35,187 nt of DNA, from assembly GCA_030429175.1 (NCBI GenBank), contig JAUIDD010000022.1, forward strand, positions 1-35,187. The letters run 5' to 3'. The position numbers were made by a program, and so were the translations under genes. Shown one piece after another: positions 1 through 9,917 of the stretch. Position 1 is the first letter of the stretch, and every line of letters begins with the position of its first letter. Origin of the DNA: Gammaproteobacteria bacterium (GTDB taxonomy: Bacteria; Pseudomonadota; Gammaproteobacteria; Coxiellales; Coxiellaceae). The notes under the pieces were generated by a model. That model had not been told where the DNA came from. It did no database searches and saw only the letters and a program-made list of their open reading frames with translations.

Positions 1-2
1 GT

Positions 3-1296
<1,294 letters not shown>

Positions 1297-1313
1297 CCAC
1301 AGAGGATGGGCTT

Positions 1314-2201
1314 ATCAGAGATATCTTTAAAACAGCACCCACATTTGGATTGCGCGTCAGTCTATTGGTGCTGCTGTCTTTAGTCTGTATTTTCTTCGAT
1401 CGCCACACATCTTCTTTTCATCAATGGCGCGAACAAGCTGAAGTTGTTGTGACGCCATTGCGTTATCTTGTGAGTAAGCCGATAGAGTGGACACATCAGC
1501 TGATTCAAGGCTTAACTTTGCAAAAGCACCTAGTCGAAGAAAATAATCAATTGCGTATTCATGAGATTATGTTGCAATCTGAAGTGCAGCGTTTGTTGGC
1601 AATTCAGCGTGAGAATGAGCAATTAAAAGCGTTATTACAGTCAGCGGGAGACCTAACTGGTCGAGTTAAGGTTGGGCATATTTTAGCAATTTCTCTGGAT
1701 CCTGGCTTGCATCAGTTAGTGTTGAATAAAGGCAAAGTTGATGATGTGTATATTGGCCAACCAGTGTTTGATGCTTATGGTGTAATGGGGCAAATTGTCG
1801 ATACTGCACGTAATACCAGCAAGCTGCTACTCGTGACCGATCCGCGTTCTGCAATTCCAGTACAAGATTATCGTAATGGCATGCGTGCTGTACTTGCTGG
1901 GACGGGAGATACTCAAACATTGAAACTGCTAAATGTATCTACGCTTGCTGATATACAAAAAGGGGATATCTTTGTGACCTCCGGTTACGGACAGTTATTT
2001 CCACAAGGGTATCCAGTAGGTGTTGTTATTAATGTGACACATAAAGTGGGCCAGAAGTTTTTAGCGGTATCATTGTTACCATCGGCACACTTAGATCAAA
2101 CGCAGCGTGTGTTACTGGTGTGGCCAAGTCAATTGAAGCTGCGCAATCAAGTCGAGCAGTTGTTAAAGCGGAGTTTGCCACAGCCGGGGACGAAAGCATG
2201 A
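1314..2201 (+). CDS. mreC: Rod shape-determining protein MreC (start codon anomalous)
   Basis: MreC is a bitopic inner-membrane protein that links MreB filaments to periplasmic peptidoglycan synthases. A membrane segment (VSLLVLLSLVCIFF) is followed by a coiled coil (QKHLVEENNQLRI to RENEQLKALL) and a beta-rich periplasmic domain with GQPVFDAYGVMGQIV and VTSGYGQLFPQGYPVGVV. The first canonical start in frame is TTG 1350, but it has no spaced ribosome binding site and would remove conserved residues. The frame continues upstream as R-D-I-F-K-T-A-P, aligning with E. coli K-P-I-F-S-R-G-P. The codon at the position of E. coli Met1 is ATC 1314, seven bases after AGAGGA (1301-1306). I use 1314; strict start rules would give 1350. 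The end overlaps mreD (ATGA). Identity is certain, the start is not. Confidence 0.93.
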   Translation: MRDIFKTAPTFGLRVSLLVLLSLVCIFFDRHTSSFHQWREQAEVVVTPLRYLVSKPIEWTHQLIQGLTLQKHLVEENNQLRIHEIMLQSEVQRLLAIQRENEQLKALLQSAGDLTGRVKVGHILAISLDPGLHQLVLNKGKVDDVYIGQPVFDAYGVMGQIVDTARNTSKLLLVTDPRSAIPVQDYRNGMRAVLAGTGDTQTLKLLNVSTLADIQKGDIFVTSGYGQLFPQGYPVGVVINVTHKVGQKFLAVSLLPSAHLDQTQRVLLVWPSQLKLRNQVEQLLKRSLPQPGTKA

Positions 2202-2704
2202 TTATTAATCGTAGTCTGCGCGAAAATATTTTTATTATCATGACATTTTTAATTGCTGCCGTTGCAATGATTTTGCCTGTGCCAGTGTGGGCAATGTATG
2301 TCAAACCACAATGGGTATTTGTGGTGCTATTATTTTGGTTGATGTATGTACCCTATAAAATTGGTCCAATGACTGCTTGGATTGTGGGTTTGTATGTTGA
2401 TTTACTGATGGGTAATGTGCTTGGCGAACATGCACTGATTTTTGTATTGGTGACTTATCTTGTCCAACGCTTTTTAAGTTTTTTTCAAGCAATGCCGCTA
2501 TGGCAGCAGATGCTCTGTGTAGGGTTGTTTACTGCTATTGTGATGTGTCTAGAGTGGATATTCTTACGCCAGCTCAACTTATCGGTAATGCATTGGCAGA
2601 TATTGCTGCCGGTATTAGCGAATATGATTGTCTGGCCTTGGCTCTATTTCTTATGTAGGGATGTGCGACCAAAGTACGATTATCGCTTATTGAATTTGAG
2701 CTAG
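2198..2704 (+). CDS. mreD: Rod shape-determining membrane protein MreD
   Basis: MreD is a polytopic inner-membrane component of the elongasome. The 168-residue product (E. coli 162) is very hydrophobic, with about five membrane segments, and carries the family stretch WIVGLYVDLLMGNVLGEHAL in the middle. The start ATG 2198 overlaps the mreC stop in an ATGA junction, which implies translational coupling. The frame is open upstream to 2120, but that part lies inside mreC and lacks membrane character. The gene ends at TAG 2704, five bases before yhdP. Confidence 0.93.
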   Translation: MIINRSLRENIFIIMTFLIAAVAMILPVPVWAMYVKPQWVFVVLLFWLMYVPYKIGPMTAWIVGLYVDLLMGNVLGEHALIFVLVTYLVQRFLSFFQAMPLWQQMLCVGLFTAIVMCLEWIFLRQLNLSVMHWQILLPVLANMIVWPWLYFLCRDVRPKYDYRLLNLS

Positions 2705-2709
2705 CATTC

Positions 2710-5700
2710 ATGCAAAACTTCTTCAAATATTTTTTACGTTTTGTGATTGGTGGTAGTCTTGTCTTTATTGTGCTGTTTGCCATCATTATTAGTGTGTTGC
2801 GTATTAGCATTCCGCGCTATGTGTATCGTCAGAACTTTATCCATTTTGCCCAAACGTTATTGCATACGCCGGTATCAGTAAAGCATATCTCAACCGATTG
2901 GTATGGGTTTCAACCGCGATTGCATTTAGATGATCTCAATATATTAGATACACAGACACATAAGAGCGTATTACATGTCGATCATTTAATGGTGCAAATC
3001 AATTTATTTGCAAGCTTCTGGCGCTGGCAGCTCCTACCAAATAATATTGCGATTCATGGTGCCAAGATTCAGGTAATGCAAAACAAAAATCATGGTTATG
3101 ATATTAGTGATTTTATACAAAGTAATGTAAATGCACCGAGTAAAAAGCTTGATGAAGTTTTGTTGTGGTTGCTGACACAGTCAGATATTTTAGTTGATGA
3201 TGTATCGATCAATTGGTTGAATCAGTTATATATTTATAATGCAGGTCTACATATTAAAAATAAATTATCCCATCATCAGGCACTGCTCAATTTTGCATTC
3301 GATCCACAACAAAAAAATCGCATAAAAGTGATCGCCGATTTAAAGGGTGATATGCAAAAGCGATCGAGCATTCAAGGTCGTATATATATGTCAGCAAAGT
3401 CTATGACATTGCCGGTGATACATACTTTATCTTATGCGATACCTGAACTAAAAAAATTGCAGATCACTCAGTTCAAAGGTGGCTTTCAGTTGTGGTCGCG
3501 CATATATGCAGGTAAACCTATTGCGGCTTTATTGCAATATAAGCTTAATGAGATGACAGTAGGGCGAGTCAGTTTATTGCATCTATTAGGGAGTATGCAA
3601 TTAGCTAAAAAAAACGGGTACTGGGCGTTACAGCTCTATAATCGTAGTGGTAATGTATTAATGTTGCATCACTTTGCAAAACCATTATCATTGTGCCAAT
3701 TAGGATTGAACGCAGCAATCGTCAATCAGTCAGGTAATCTTGATATTCAAGTACCCTCATTGGTTTATGATGATGGTAATCTTCAATTAAATTCAGCGTT
3801 ACATATTTCAAAGTTTAATCAAAATACGCCCACGCTAGATATGACCACTACATTTGCCATGCGTCAGTTAAAAAATATTACGGACTATATACCAAGTGGC
3901 CTATTAAAGCTGCATTTATACCAATGGGTTCAACAAGCATTTTTAGGGGGATCATTAGATAAAGGCGTATTTGTTTTTCGTGGATTGTTAAATAAACATG
4001 TGCTTTCTCAAAAAAATGCAAAGATAGAGCTGAATGCAAATTTACACCATTTAAATTTTTCATATGCACCGGGCTGGCCAAAATTATATAAGACAGAAAT
4101 GAATCTCACGTTTAAAGATAGGCAGTTAATACTGTCGAGTAACCATTTATGGTCGGATCATAATTTTGTTGATTCAATGAAAATGACTGTACCACTACGT
4201 AGAAAGCCAATTGCAAAACTAACATTTCATACAGCGACTACTTTACAAGATGCATGGCATTATATCGAGCAAACTCCATTGCCATTAGCTGAACGACTTA
4301 AGGGATTAAGGCCTAAAGGTGCTGTTGATATTGAGGCGCAATTAGGTTATCCGTTGCACGATGCGCCACATCATGATGTGCAAGTGTTTGGGCATATGAC
4401 TACTGAAGAGGGCAGTGTTTTTTGGCCTCACTGGCATTTAGCCGTCACACATATTAAAGGGCGTGTGCATGCACATAACAATATATTAACGGCACAAAAC
4501 TTACATGCAGCGTTATTTGGAAAACCGTTGATCGCACAGATTACCACCAATACAAAAAGTAAAGTACCAGTTGTGCAAGTGAGCGCACATGGACGCTTGT
4601 CTGTAGATGCTCTAGAGCGACAAATTGTATTACCTTTAACACGGTATATATCAGGTAGTACTTTGTTCGATATAAATTTAAGTCTACATGATGCGTTATC
4701 TGATAGGGGTGATGATGTGCATTTGCATACAGATTTATTTGGGATTAAAACACATCATATTCCTAAACCTTTTGCAAAAATGGCGCTTGAAAAACGACCA
4801 CTTGATATTGATATAGCGATTCGTGGTGATAAACCGTTATATGTTAAATCGCACTATGATCAATTGATCTCAACGGCGATGATATATAAGCAACTAAAGT
4901 CAGATTTAAAATTAACATCAGTGAGTGTGCAGTTAGGTGGAAAACCAGCGTATTACTTGCCTCAGCCTGGTCTTGCGATTAATGGTTATCTATCTGAATT
5001 TAATTGGGCAGATTGGCAGAAATTGTATCATCAATTTATGTTGACAGCATCACAAGCAATTGCCGTCAAAGATATTTTTGTAAAAATAGGCTTGTTGCGT
5101 GCATTTAATCAAGTCTTTCATGATATGACACTGCAAATACAGCCGACAAATCAAGCATGGAGAATAAGTGTTCGAAATAAAATAATTGACGGTGTGTTAA
5201 TAGTGCCTAATAACCAAAAGCAAAAATGGCAATTTGCATTTAAAAAATTATATGTGCACAAAATAAAACTAGATTCAAAACCATCGGTGCAGCCAAGTCT
5301 CTTGCCACCTTTAGATATTTCTATAGATGATTTTAAATGGAATGATCATCATTATGGATCGGTACTATTAAAAACCATGCCAACACTGGTTGGGCTTAAG
5401 ATCACGCAATTATCACTATTCAATAGAACATCGAAAGTTGCTATGAGTGGTTATTGGAAAATACAAAAACAAAAGCCGCAGACTTTTTTACGTGGCAATT
5501 TAAAGACTGATAATCTGGCGTATTTTTTAAAGGCATGGCAAGACAAACCGATGGTTTATGCCGGAAAAGGTAATGCTGATTTTTCATTATGGTGGGATGA
5601 TAAACCGTATCAGATCAATTGGCAGCATTTACTTGGTACGGTGAAGTTTAAGTTTACAGAAGGTAGTGTGGTCAATATCGATAATCGATCACAAGCCGAG

Positions 5701-6156
5701 ATTGGTATTGGACGCATTTTAAATTTATTAAGCATAGGCTCAATTTTGCGACGTCTAGAATTAAACTTTGATGATTTAACGCATAAAGGGTTATGGTTTG
5801 ATACATTTAGTGGACAATGGACATTAAATCATGGTCAGGCTGTGACTCAAGCGACGCATTTTGCGGGGCCTGTGATTGATATCAAGATCGATGGTGCGTT
5901 AGATTTAGTCCATAATAGTTCTAATTTGTGGCTATATGTTACGCCGCAGTTAACCGCAAGTGTGCCAACGATAGTAGGTTTTATTGGCGGTCCGATTGCG
6001 GGTGCTGCTGCTTGGGTGGTTAATAAAGTGGTGGGGCCTGAAATTAATAAAATATCAGCATCCACTTACCATGTGACAGGGGCGTGGAAACAGCCTAAAA
6101 TTGCTAAAGTAAGTCGTGGACATTCACGTAAAGCACCGATAGAGCGGAGAGTATAA
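2710..6156 (+). CDS. yhdP: AsmA-like envelope phospholipid transport protein YhdP
   Basis: YhdP-type proteins are anchored in the inner membrane and extend across the periplasm; in E. coli YhdP, TamB and YdbH act together in moving phospholipids to the outer membrane. The 1148-residue product (E. coli about 1266) has one N-terminal membrane anchor (residues about 10-32) and then a very long beta-rich periplasmic region. The C-terminus contains the conserved AsmA2-like region (IGRILNLLSIGSILRRLELN, then GALDLVHNSSNLWLYVTPQL) and a Gly/Ala-rich hydrophobic stretch (GFIGGPIAGAAAWVVNKVVG). The place between mreD and tldD agrees with E. coli, where maf (yhdE) and rng lie in between; both are absent here. 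The TAA stop directly abuts the tldD ATG. Confidence 0.9.
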   Translation: MQNFFKYFLRFVIGGSLVFIVLFAIIISVLRISIPRYVYRQNFIHFAQTLLHTPVSVKHISTDWYGFQPRLHLDDLNILDTQTHKSVLHVDHLMVQINLFASFWRWQLLPNNIAIHGAKIQVMQNKNHGYDISDFIQSNVNAPSKKLDEVLLWLLTQSDILVDDVSINWLNQLYIYNAGLHIKNKLSHHQALLNFAFDPQQKNRIKVIADLKGDMQKRSSIQGRIYMSAKSMTLPVIHTLSYAIPELKKLQITQFKGGFQLWSRIYAGKPIAALLQYKLNEMTVGRVSLLHLLGSMQLAKKNGYWALQLYNRSGNVLMLHHFAKPLSLCQLGLNAAIVNQSGNLDIQVPSLVYDDGNLQLNSALHISKFNQNTPTLDMTTTFAMRQLKNITDYIPSGLLKLHLYQWVQQAFLGGSLDKGVFVFRGLLNKHVLSQKNAKIELNANLHHLNFSYAPGWPKLYKTEMNLTFKDRQLILSSNHLWSDHNFVDSMKMTVPLRRKPIAKLTFHTATTLQDAWHYIEQTPLPLAERLKGLRPKGAVDIEAQLGYPLHDAPHHDVQVFGHMTTEEGSVFWPHWHLAVTHIKGRVHAHNNILTAQNLHAALFGKPLIAQITTNTKSKVPVVQVSAHGRLSVDALERQIVLPLTRYISGSTLFDINLSLHDALSDRGDDVHLHTDLFGIKTHHIPKPFAKMALEKRPLDIDIAIRGDKPLYVKSHYDQLISTAMIYKQLKSDLKLTSVSVQLGGKPAYYLPQPGLAINGYLSEFNWADWQKLYHQFMLTASQAIAVKDIFVKIGLLRAFNQVFHDMTLQIQPTNQAWRISVRNKIIDGVLIVPNNQKQKWQFAFKKLYVHKIKLDSKPSVQPSLLPPLDISIDDFKWNDHHYGSVLLKTMPTLVGLKITQLSLFNRTSKVAMSGYWKIQKQKPQTFLRGNLKTDNLAYFLKAWQDKPMVYAGKGNADFSLWWDDKPYQINWQHLLGTVKFKFTEGSVVNIDNRSQAEIGIGRILNLLSIGSILRRLELNFDDLTHKGLWFDTFSGQWTLNHGQAVTQATHFAGPVIDIKIDGALDLVHNSSNLWLYVTPQLTASVPTIVGFIGGPIAGAAAWVVNKVVGPEINKISASTYHVTGAWKQPKIAKVSRGHSRKAPIERRV

Positions 6157-7605
6157 ATGAGCGATATGATCAAACAAGCCAATCAAATGTTATTAGCGCC
6201 GATGGACATTAAAGTCGATCAGCTAGAAATGGTAATGGGCAAGACGTTGGGCGCGCATATCGATTTATCTGAAATTTTTTTACAACGTACCGAATATGAA
6301 TCTTGGATGCTTGAAGATGGTATCGTGCGTGATGCTGATCATAGTGTGGAGCAGGGTTTTGGCTTGCGTGTCACTAGTGATGAAAAAATTGGGTTTGCTT
6401 ATGCCGATGTGATTGGGTTGCCAGAATTAACTCAAGCAGCAGCTTCTGCGCGTGATATTGTGCAATCAGGCCAATCAGGAGTGATTCAAATTGGTAAGCC
6501 TGCTTGTGCCCCAGCATTGTATTCGGGTTTAAACCCGATCGAATCGATTACGGATAAAGACAAAATTGATTTGCTGGTACGTTTAGATCAGCAGATACGC
6601 CAGCGTGATGCACGTATTACCAATGTCATTTTACGTTTATCTGCCAGTCATGATGTGGTGATGGTATTGCAAAATGACGGGCGCTTTATGGCTGATATTC
6701 GCCCGCTGGTCTCATTTAATGTGACAGTTATCGTTGATGATAATGGCCGACGTGAACGTGCGAGTACCGGCGGTGGCGCACGTGATGGTTATGCTTTTTT
6801 TACCGAAACACGCTTGCAGGGTTACATTGATAAAGTATTACATCAAGTGCAAGTAAACCTCGATGCAAGGCCGGCGCCTGCGGGTAATATGCCTGTTGTG
6901 CTCGGTAATGGCTGGGCTGCTGTAATTTTGCATGAAGCGATCGGCCATGGTTTAGAAGGAGACTTTAATCGCAAAGGTAGCTCAGCCTTTAGTGGTCGTA
7001 TTGGTGAGCGTGTCGCCAATGATCAATGTACGATTGTTGATGATGGTACACTCGAGGGGCGACGTGGTTCGTTGTCTATGGATGACGAAGGCACTCCAAC
7101 TAATTGTACTACGTTAATTGAAAATGGTATTTTAAAAAATTATATGCAAGATCGTCATAATGCACGTTTAATGGGTATGAAGTCGACGGGTAATGGCCGA
7201 CGTGAATCGTATGCGCATCAACCTATCCCGCGTATGACAAATACTTATATGCTTGCTGGAAAATATGATCCACAAGAGATTATTCAATCAGTTGAACGTG
7301 GGATTTATGCAGTCGATTTTTCTGGCGGGCAGGTGGATATTACATCGGGTAAGTTTGTGTTTTCTACCAGCGAAGCCTATTTTATCGAAAATGGAAAAAT
7401 CCAATATCCAGTTAAAGATGTGACGTTAATTGGTAATGGTCCGGATGTGTTAACCAAGGTTTCTATGATTGGTAACGATCTTGCACTTGATCAAGGTGTG
7501 GGTGTGTGTGGCAAAGATGGGCAGAGTGTACCTGTTGGGGTTGGCCAACCGACAATCAAGGTAGATGAACTTGTTGTCGGTGGTACAAATGAATCGAAGG
7601 TATGA
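6157..7605 (+). CDS. tldD: Metalloprotease TldD
   Basis: TldD is the catalytic half of the TldD/TldE (PmbA) heterodimeric zinc protease, which opens and degrades unfolded peptides and is needed for microcin B17 maturation and CcdA turnover in E. coli. The product of 482 residues matches the usual length (E. coli 481). The zinc motif HEAIGHGLEGD (H259, E260, H264) is intact, as are GGGARDGYAFF and the late GVCGKDGQ(S)VPVGVGQP stretch with its conserved cysteine. The ATG follows the yhdP stop with no gap. No tldE is present in the window. It is the last gene of the mreB-tldD cluster and converges with the gene at 7617-8507. Confidence 0.97.
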   Translation: MSDMIKQANQMLLAPMDIKVDQLEMVMGKTLGAHIDLSEIFLQRTEYESWMLEDGIVRDADHSVEQGFGLRVTSDEKIGFAYADVIGLPELTQAAASARDIVQSGQSGVIQIGKPACAPALYSGLNPIESITDKDKIDLLVRLDQQIRQRDARITNVILRLSASHDVVMVLQNDGRFMADIRPLVSFNVTVIVDDNGRRERASTGGGARDGYAFFTETRLQGYIDKVLHQVQVNLDARPAPAGNMPVVLGNGWAAVILHEAIGHGLEGDFNRKGSSAFSGRIGERVANDQCTIVDDGTLEGRRGSLSMDDEGTPTNCTTLIENGILKNYMQDRHNARLMGMKSTGNGRRESYAHQPIPRMTNTYMLAGKYDPQEIIQSVERGIYAVDFSGGQVDITSGKFVFSTSEAYFIENGKIQYPVKDVTLIGNGPDVLTKVSMIGNDLALDQGVGVCGKDGQSVPVGVGQPTIKVDELVVGGTNESKV

Positions 7606-7616
7606 TGGCGCAAGCA

Positions 7617-8507
7617 CTACATTGCTGGGCCGTCTCCTCTAGGTTTTTTATGGGTGCTATCATCGTCATCTTCGTGTTGACGTTTTCTATCGTGGAAGAG
7701 ATCTGATGTAGCAGTTGCAACTTGTTTTGGGCTGCAGTCGTAGTATTCATTCTGAAATCCACCCTCTCCGCCATTATCTGATATTGTCTCTGATGGCTCT
7801 TCTTCAATGTTGAAGATTTCACGCATTGCATTATCAATACGCTCGCTCGATTCTTTTGATGGTGTGTTAATGGTAAATCTTTCAATATGTGTCATTATAG
7901 GTATGTTATCAATAAAGCTTTGAACAGAGTCCTCACTGTTAAGGTTAATAAAAATTTCAGTTGTTGAATGTGCGGTCTTATGCATGTTTGATAAAATGGC
8001 TTTTATATCTTCATCCTCCATCTCGTCCTGCATGTTGATCTCTATGTATCCTAGTGGGACTCGTCGTTCTGATAATTGTGCTGTCAGCTGACTTGCTGCT
8101 TCCATTGGTAAATCTGGTAGCTCCAAAGCGAGAATGTGCTGTTGAGTTATTTGTAATGCGCTTATGGCTGCCGCGTATACTTCAGGGGCTAAGTCTCTAA
8201 GGCATAAGATATAAAATGTTGGTCGCGCATTAAGATACATAATTGCTGTACGTGCCGCTTCTGCAGAAAGTTGGTCACCTCGAAGGGCTAGTTTAGAAAA
8301 CTGTATTTCAGGGTTTTTAGCGATGATTTCTTCAAATATTTCTCTTACGTCACCTGGAGATGTATTACCGCATATAGCTACTTCAAAGGGTGAAATATTG
8401 CTTTGATGACGCTCGGTTGTTATGGAATATCCACCCCCATTAAACGCTTTTATTTTAAAGTGATCTGGATAAGTCATGTTGTTTTCGTTGTCATTTAAAG
8501 GTCTCAT
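7617..8507 (-). CDS. Leucine-rich-repeat-like protein with a bipartite nuclear localisation signal; candidate host-directed effector
   Basis: I do not recognise a named family. The 296-residue product has no signal peptide or membrane segment. From residue 41 to about 232 it shows seven degenerate units of about 25-30 residues, each a short beta-like stretch (FEVAICG, FSKLALRG, FYILCLRD, ILALELPD, LGYIEIN, EIFINLN, ERFTINT) followed by an amphipathic helix, as in ribonuclease-inhibitor-type leucine-rich repeats. An acidic linker follows. The C-terminus carries R274-K275-R276, a ten-residue acidic spacer (HEDDDD inside) and K287-K288-P289-R290, a textbook bipartite importin-alpha signal. The start ATG 8507 has GAGGTGA at good spacing and a strong promoter about 40 bases upstream. 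Delivery into host cells and nuclear targeting are inferences. Confidence 0.75.
   Translation of the reverse strand: MRPLNDNENNMTYPDHFKIKAFNGGGYSITTERHQSNISPFEVAICGNTSPGDVREIFEEIIAKNPEIQFSKLALRGDQLSAEAARTAIMYLNARPTFYILCLRDLAPEVYAAAISALQITQQHILALELPDLPMEAASQLTAQLSERRVPLGYIEINMQDEMEDEDIKAILSNMHKTAHSTTEIFINLNSEDSVQSFIDNIPIMTHIERFTINTPSKESSERIDNAMREIFNIEEEPSETISDNGGEGGFQNEYYDCSPKQVATATSDLFHDRKRQHEDDDDSTHKKPRGDGPAM
7638..7688 (-). other. Segment encoding the bipartite nuclear localisation signal
   Basis: Codons 274-290 of the repeat protein read R-K-R, then ten residues with five consecutive acidic ones, then K-K-P-R. The pattern K-R-x10-K-K-x-R meets the classical bipartite rule. It lies six residues before the C-terminus in a region likely to be disordered and therefore exposed. 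The motif is directly visible; function in a eukaryotic host is inferred. Confidence 0.6.
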
Positions 8508-8541
8508 TGGTCACCTCTTCATTAAGATTAATTTATTCATA

Positions 8542-8570
8542 AATATAGTCTATGCACTTGGGATTATCAA
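8542..8570 (-). promoter_or_regulatory. Near-consensus sigma-70 promoter of the repeat-protein gene
   Basis: On the minus strand TTGATA (8570-8565) and TATATT (8547-8542) are separated by exactly 17 bases; each matches 5 of 6 consensus positions. Transcription would begin near 8535, leaving a leader of about 28 bases before ATG 8507. This makes the gene its own transcription unit, separate from the arginase operon upstream on the same strand. Confidence 0.7.
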
Positions 8571-8718
8571 TTTTGATTAAAAATATTTATGGCTAGGGGT
8601 AATATTTCGCTGTAATCTTCTGAATTTAAGAAAGTATGTAACGCCCTGATTTATGCTTAATGCCTTAAGTGGGAGGTTATTGGTGGCAGCTTTGGTAAAG
8701 CACATCAACCTTAGATTT

Positions 8719-9615
8719 TTATGGTTGCCAATGTGTTATATCAAAAGCCTCTATTATTTTCATTATTAGTTTAAGCGTTTTTTGATGTTGGTCGAGCTTA
8801 GGATTAAACTCTGCTATTTCAAGTCCAATTAATGCTTGTTTGGGCAGGTGTGCAAGCGCATCGAGTAATGTTGTTGCACTAATGCCATTTTGAACTGGGG
8901 TGCCGACTGCGGGTGCTTCTTTAGGGTCGATGGCATCAAGGTCGATGCTTAAGCCAATTTTAGAAGTCTGTTTTGAGAGTGTTGTATAGGCGCGTTGTAA
9001 TAATATATCAATGCCATAGGTTTTAACATCTTCTATATAATCGATATGCACACCAAGTTGTTTAAGAAATTGATGTTCTTCGGTTTCATAATCACGTATA
9101 CCGATCAGGTATAAGTTTTTAGGTTTAAGTTTTGGGTTGTTATTAATAACAGTTGTGAGCGTTTGATGACCGTGACCTAATAATGCTGATATAGGCATGC
9201 CGTGAATATTTTGGGTGTGAGTGGTTTTATCGGTATGTGCATCGAGATGTGCATCAATCCAAATTAGGCCGAGGTTTTTAGGCGCAATGCTACTCGCAAC
9301 CCCGGACCACATGCCAATCGCACAGCTATGATCCCCACCTATGTTTATCGGGCAATATCCTTGGTTGATGGCGTTACTTACAACTTTAGCAATCGCCTCA
9401 CTGGTTTGTGCCATTCGCTGATATTGATCTTCCTGTTCTGGCGCTTCTTCAATAATGCTATCCCAGATGGGCTTGAACGGTAAATCGACTTGCTGTTCTA
9501 GATACGCTTTAAACGTAGCAGGTCCAAGCTCACAACCAATTTGATTGGCACCACTGCCGATGGCAGAGCCAAGGAGGTATATTGTTGGTAACGTTAAGTT
9601 TATTCTGGATTCCAT
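8719..9615 (-). CDS. rocF: Arginase (ureohydrolase family)
   Basis: Arginase hydrolyses L-arginine to L-ornithine and urea with a binuclear manganese centre. All metal ligands are visible: H96 in GGDHSCAIG, D121/H123/D125 in WIDAHLDAHTD, and D225/D227 in SIDLDAIDP. The substrate-loop equivalent NIHGMPISALLGHG and the late GLEIAEFNP stretch (compare DIVEVNP) also fit arginase better than agmatinase or formimidoglutamase. The length of 298 residues is typical. ATG 9615 lies inside the end of the DUF2442 gene (16-base overlap) with AGGAAG ahead of it, so translation is probably coupled. In an intracellular bacterium arginase could supply ornithine and nitrogen or deplete host arginine; nothing here decides between these. 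Confidence 0.9.
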   Translation of the reverse strand: MESRINLTLPTIYLLGSAIGSGANQIGCELGPATFKAYLEQQVDLPFKPIWDSIIEEAPEQEDQYQRMAQTSEAIAKVVSNAINQGYCPINIGGDHSCAIGMWSGVASSIAPKNLGLIWIDAHLDAHTDKTTHTQNIHGMPISALLGHGHQTLTTVINNNPKLKPKNLYLIGIRDYETEEHQFLKQLGVHIDYIEDVKTYGIDILLQRAYTTLSKQTSKIGLSIDLDAIDPKEAPAVGTPVQNGISATTLLDALAHLPKQALIGLEIAEFNPKLDQHQKTLKLIMKIIEAFDITHWQP

Positions 9616-9917
9616 GAGCCATCTTCCTTGATTGCTTGATACATATTATCGGGCGCGAGATCAATTTCTCCAGGCCAGGTGACTACGCCTAATGATACAT
9701 ATACCTGGTTAAACTTTTGAATATCTTTTAGTTGTGCAAACACGCCTGCTTTGTTGCTGTGAATTAATTTTTTCATATCAACGATACCTTGCGTGCTATC
9801 ATTGAACGTGACATCGAGTTGATAGTTTGGTTGAGCTTTTACATAAGCAACTCGCCAAGGTGTTGCATCGGTTATTGTAGAGGTGAAATTTTCTTTAGGG
9901 GTTGGTTTTTTTCGCAT
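9600..9917 (-). CDS. DUF2442 domain protein
   Basis: The 105-residue product contains the DUF2442 core: YQLDVTFNDSTQGIVDMKKL, then GVFAQLKD, then the ending GVVTWPGEIDLAPDNMYQAI. The molecular function of the family is not established. Its genes are typically found next to DUF4160 genes, and the pair has the size and arrangement of a toxin-antitoxin-like module. Here the start ATG 9917 lies inside the DUF4160 gene (46-base overlap) and the end overlaps the arginase start. The N-terminal 35 residues before the domain are Lys/Thr-rich and may be partly non-conserved. Confidence 0.85.
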   Translation of the reverse strand: MRKKPTPKENFTSTITDATPWRVAYVKAQPNYQLDVTFNDSTQGIVDMKKLIHSNKAGVFAQLKDIQKFNQVYVSLGVVTWPGEIDLAPDNMYQAIKEDGSWNPE

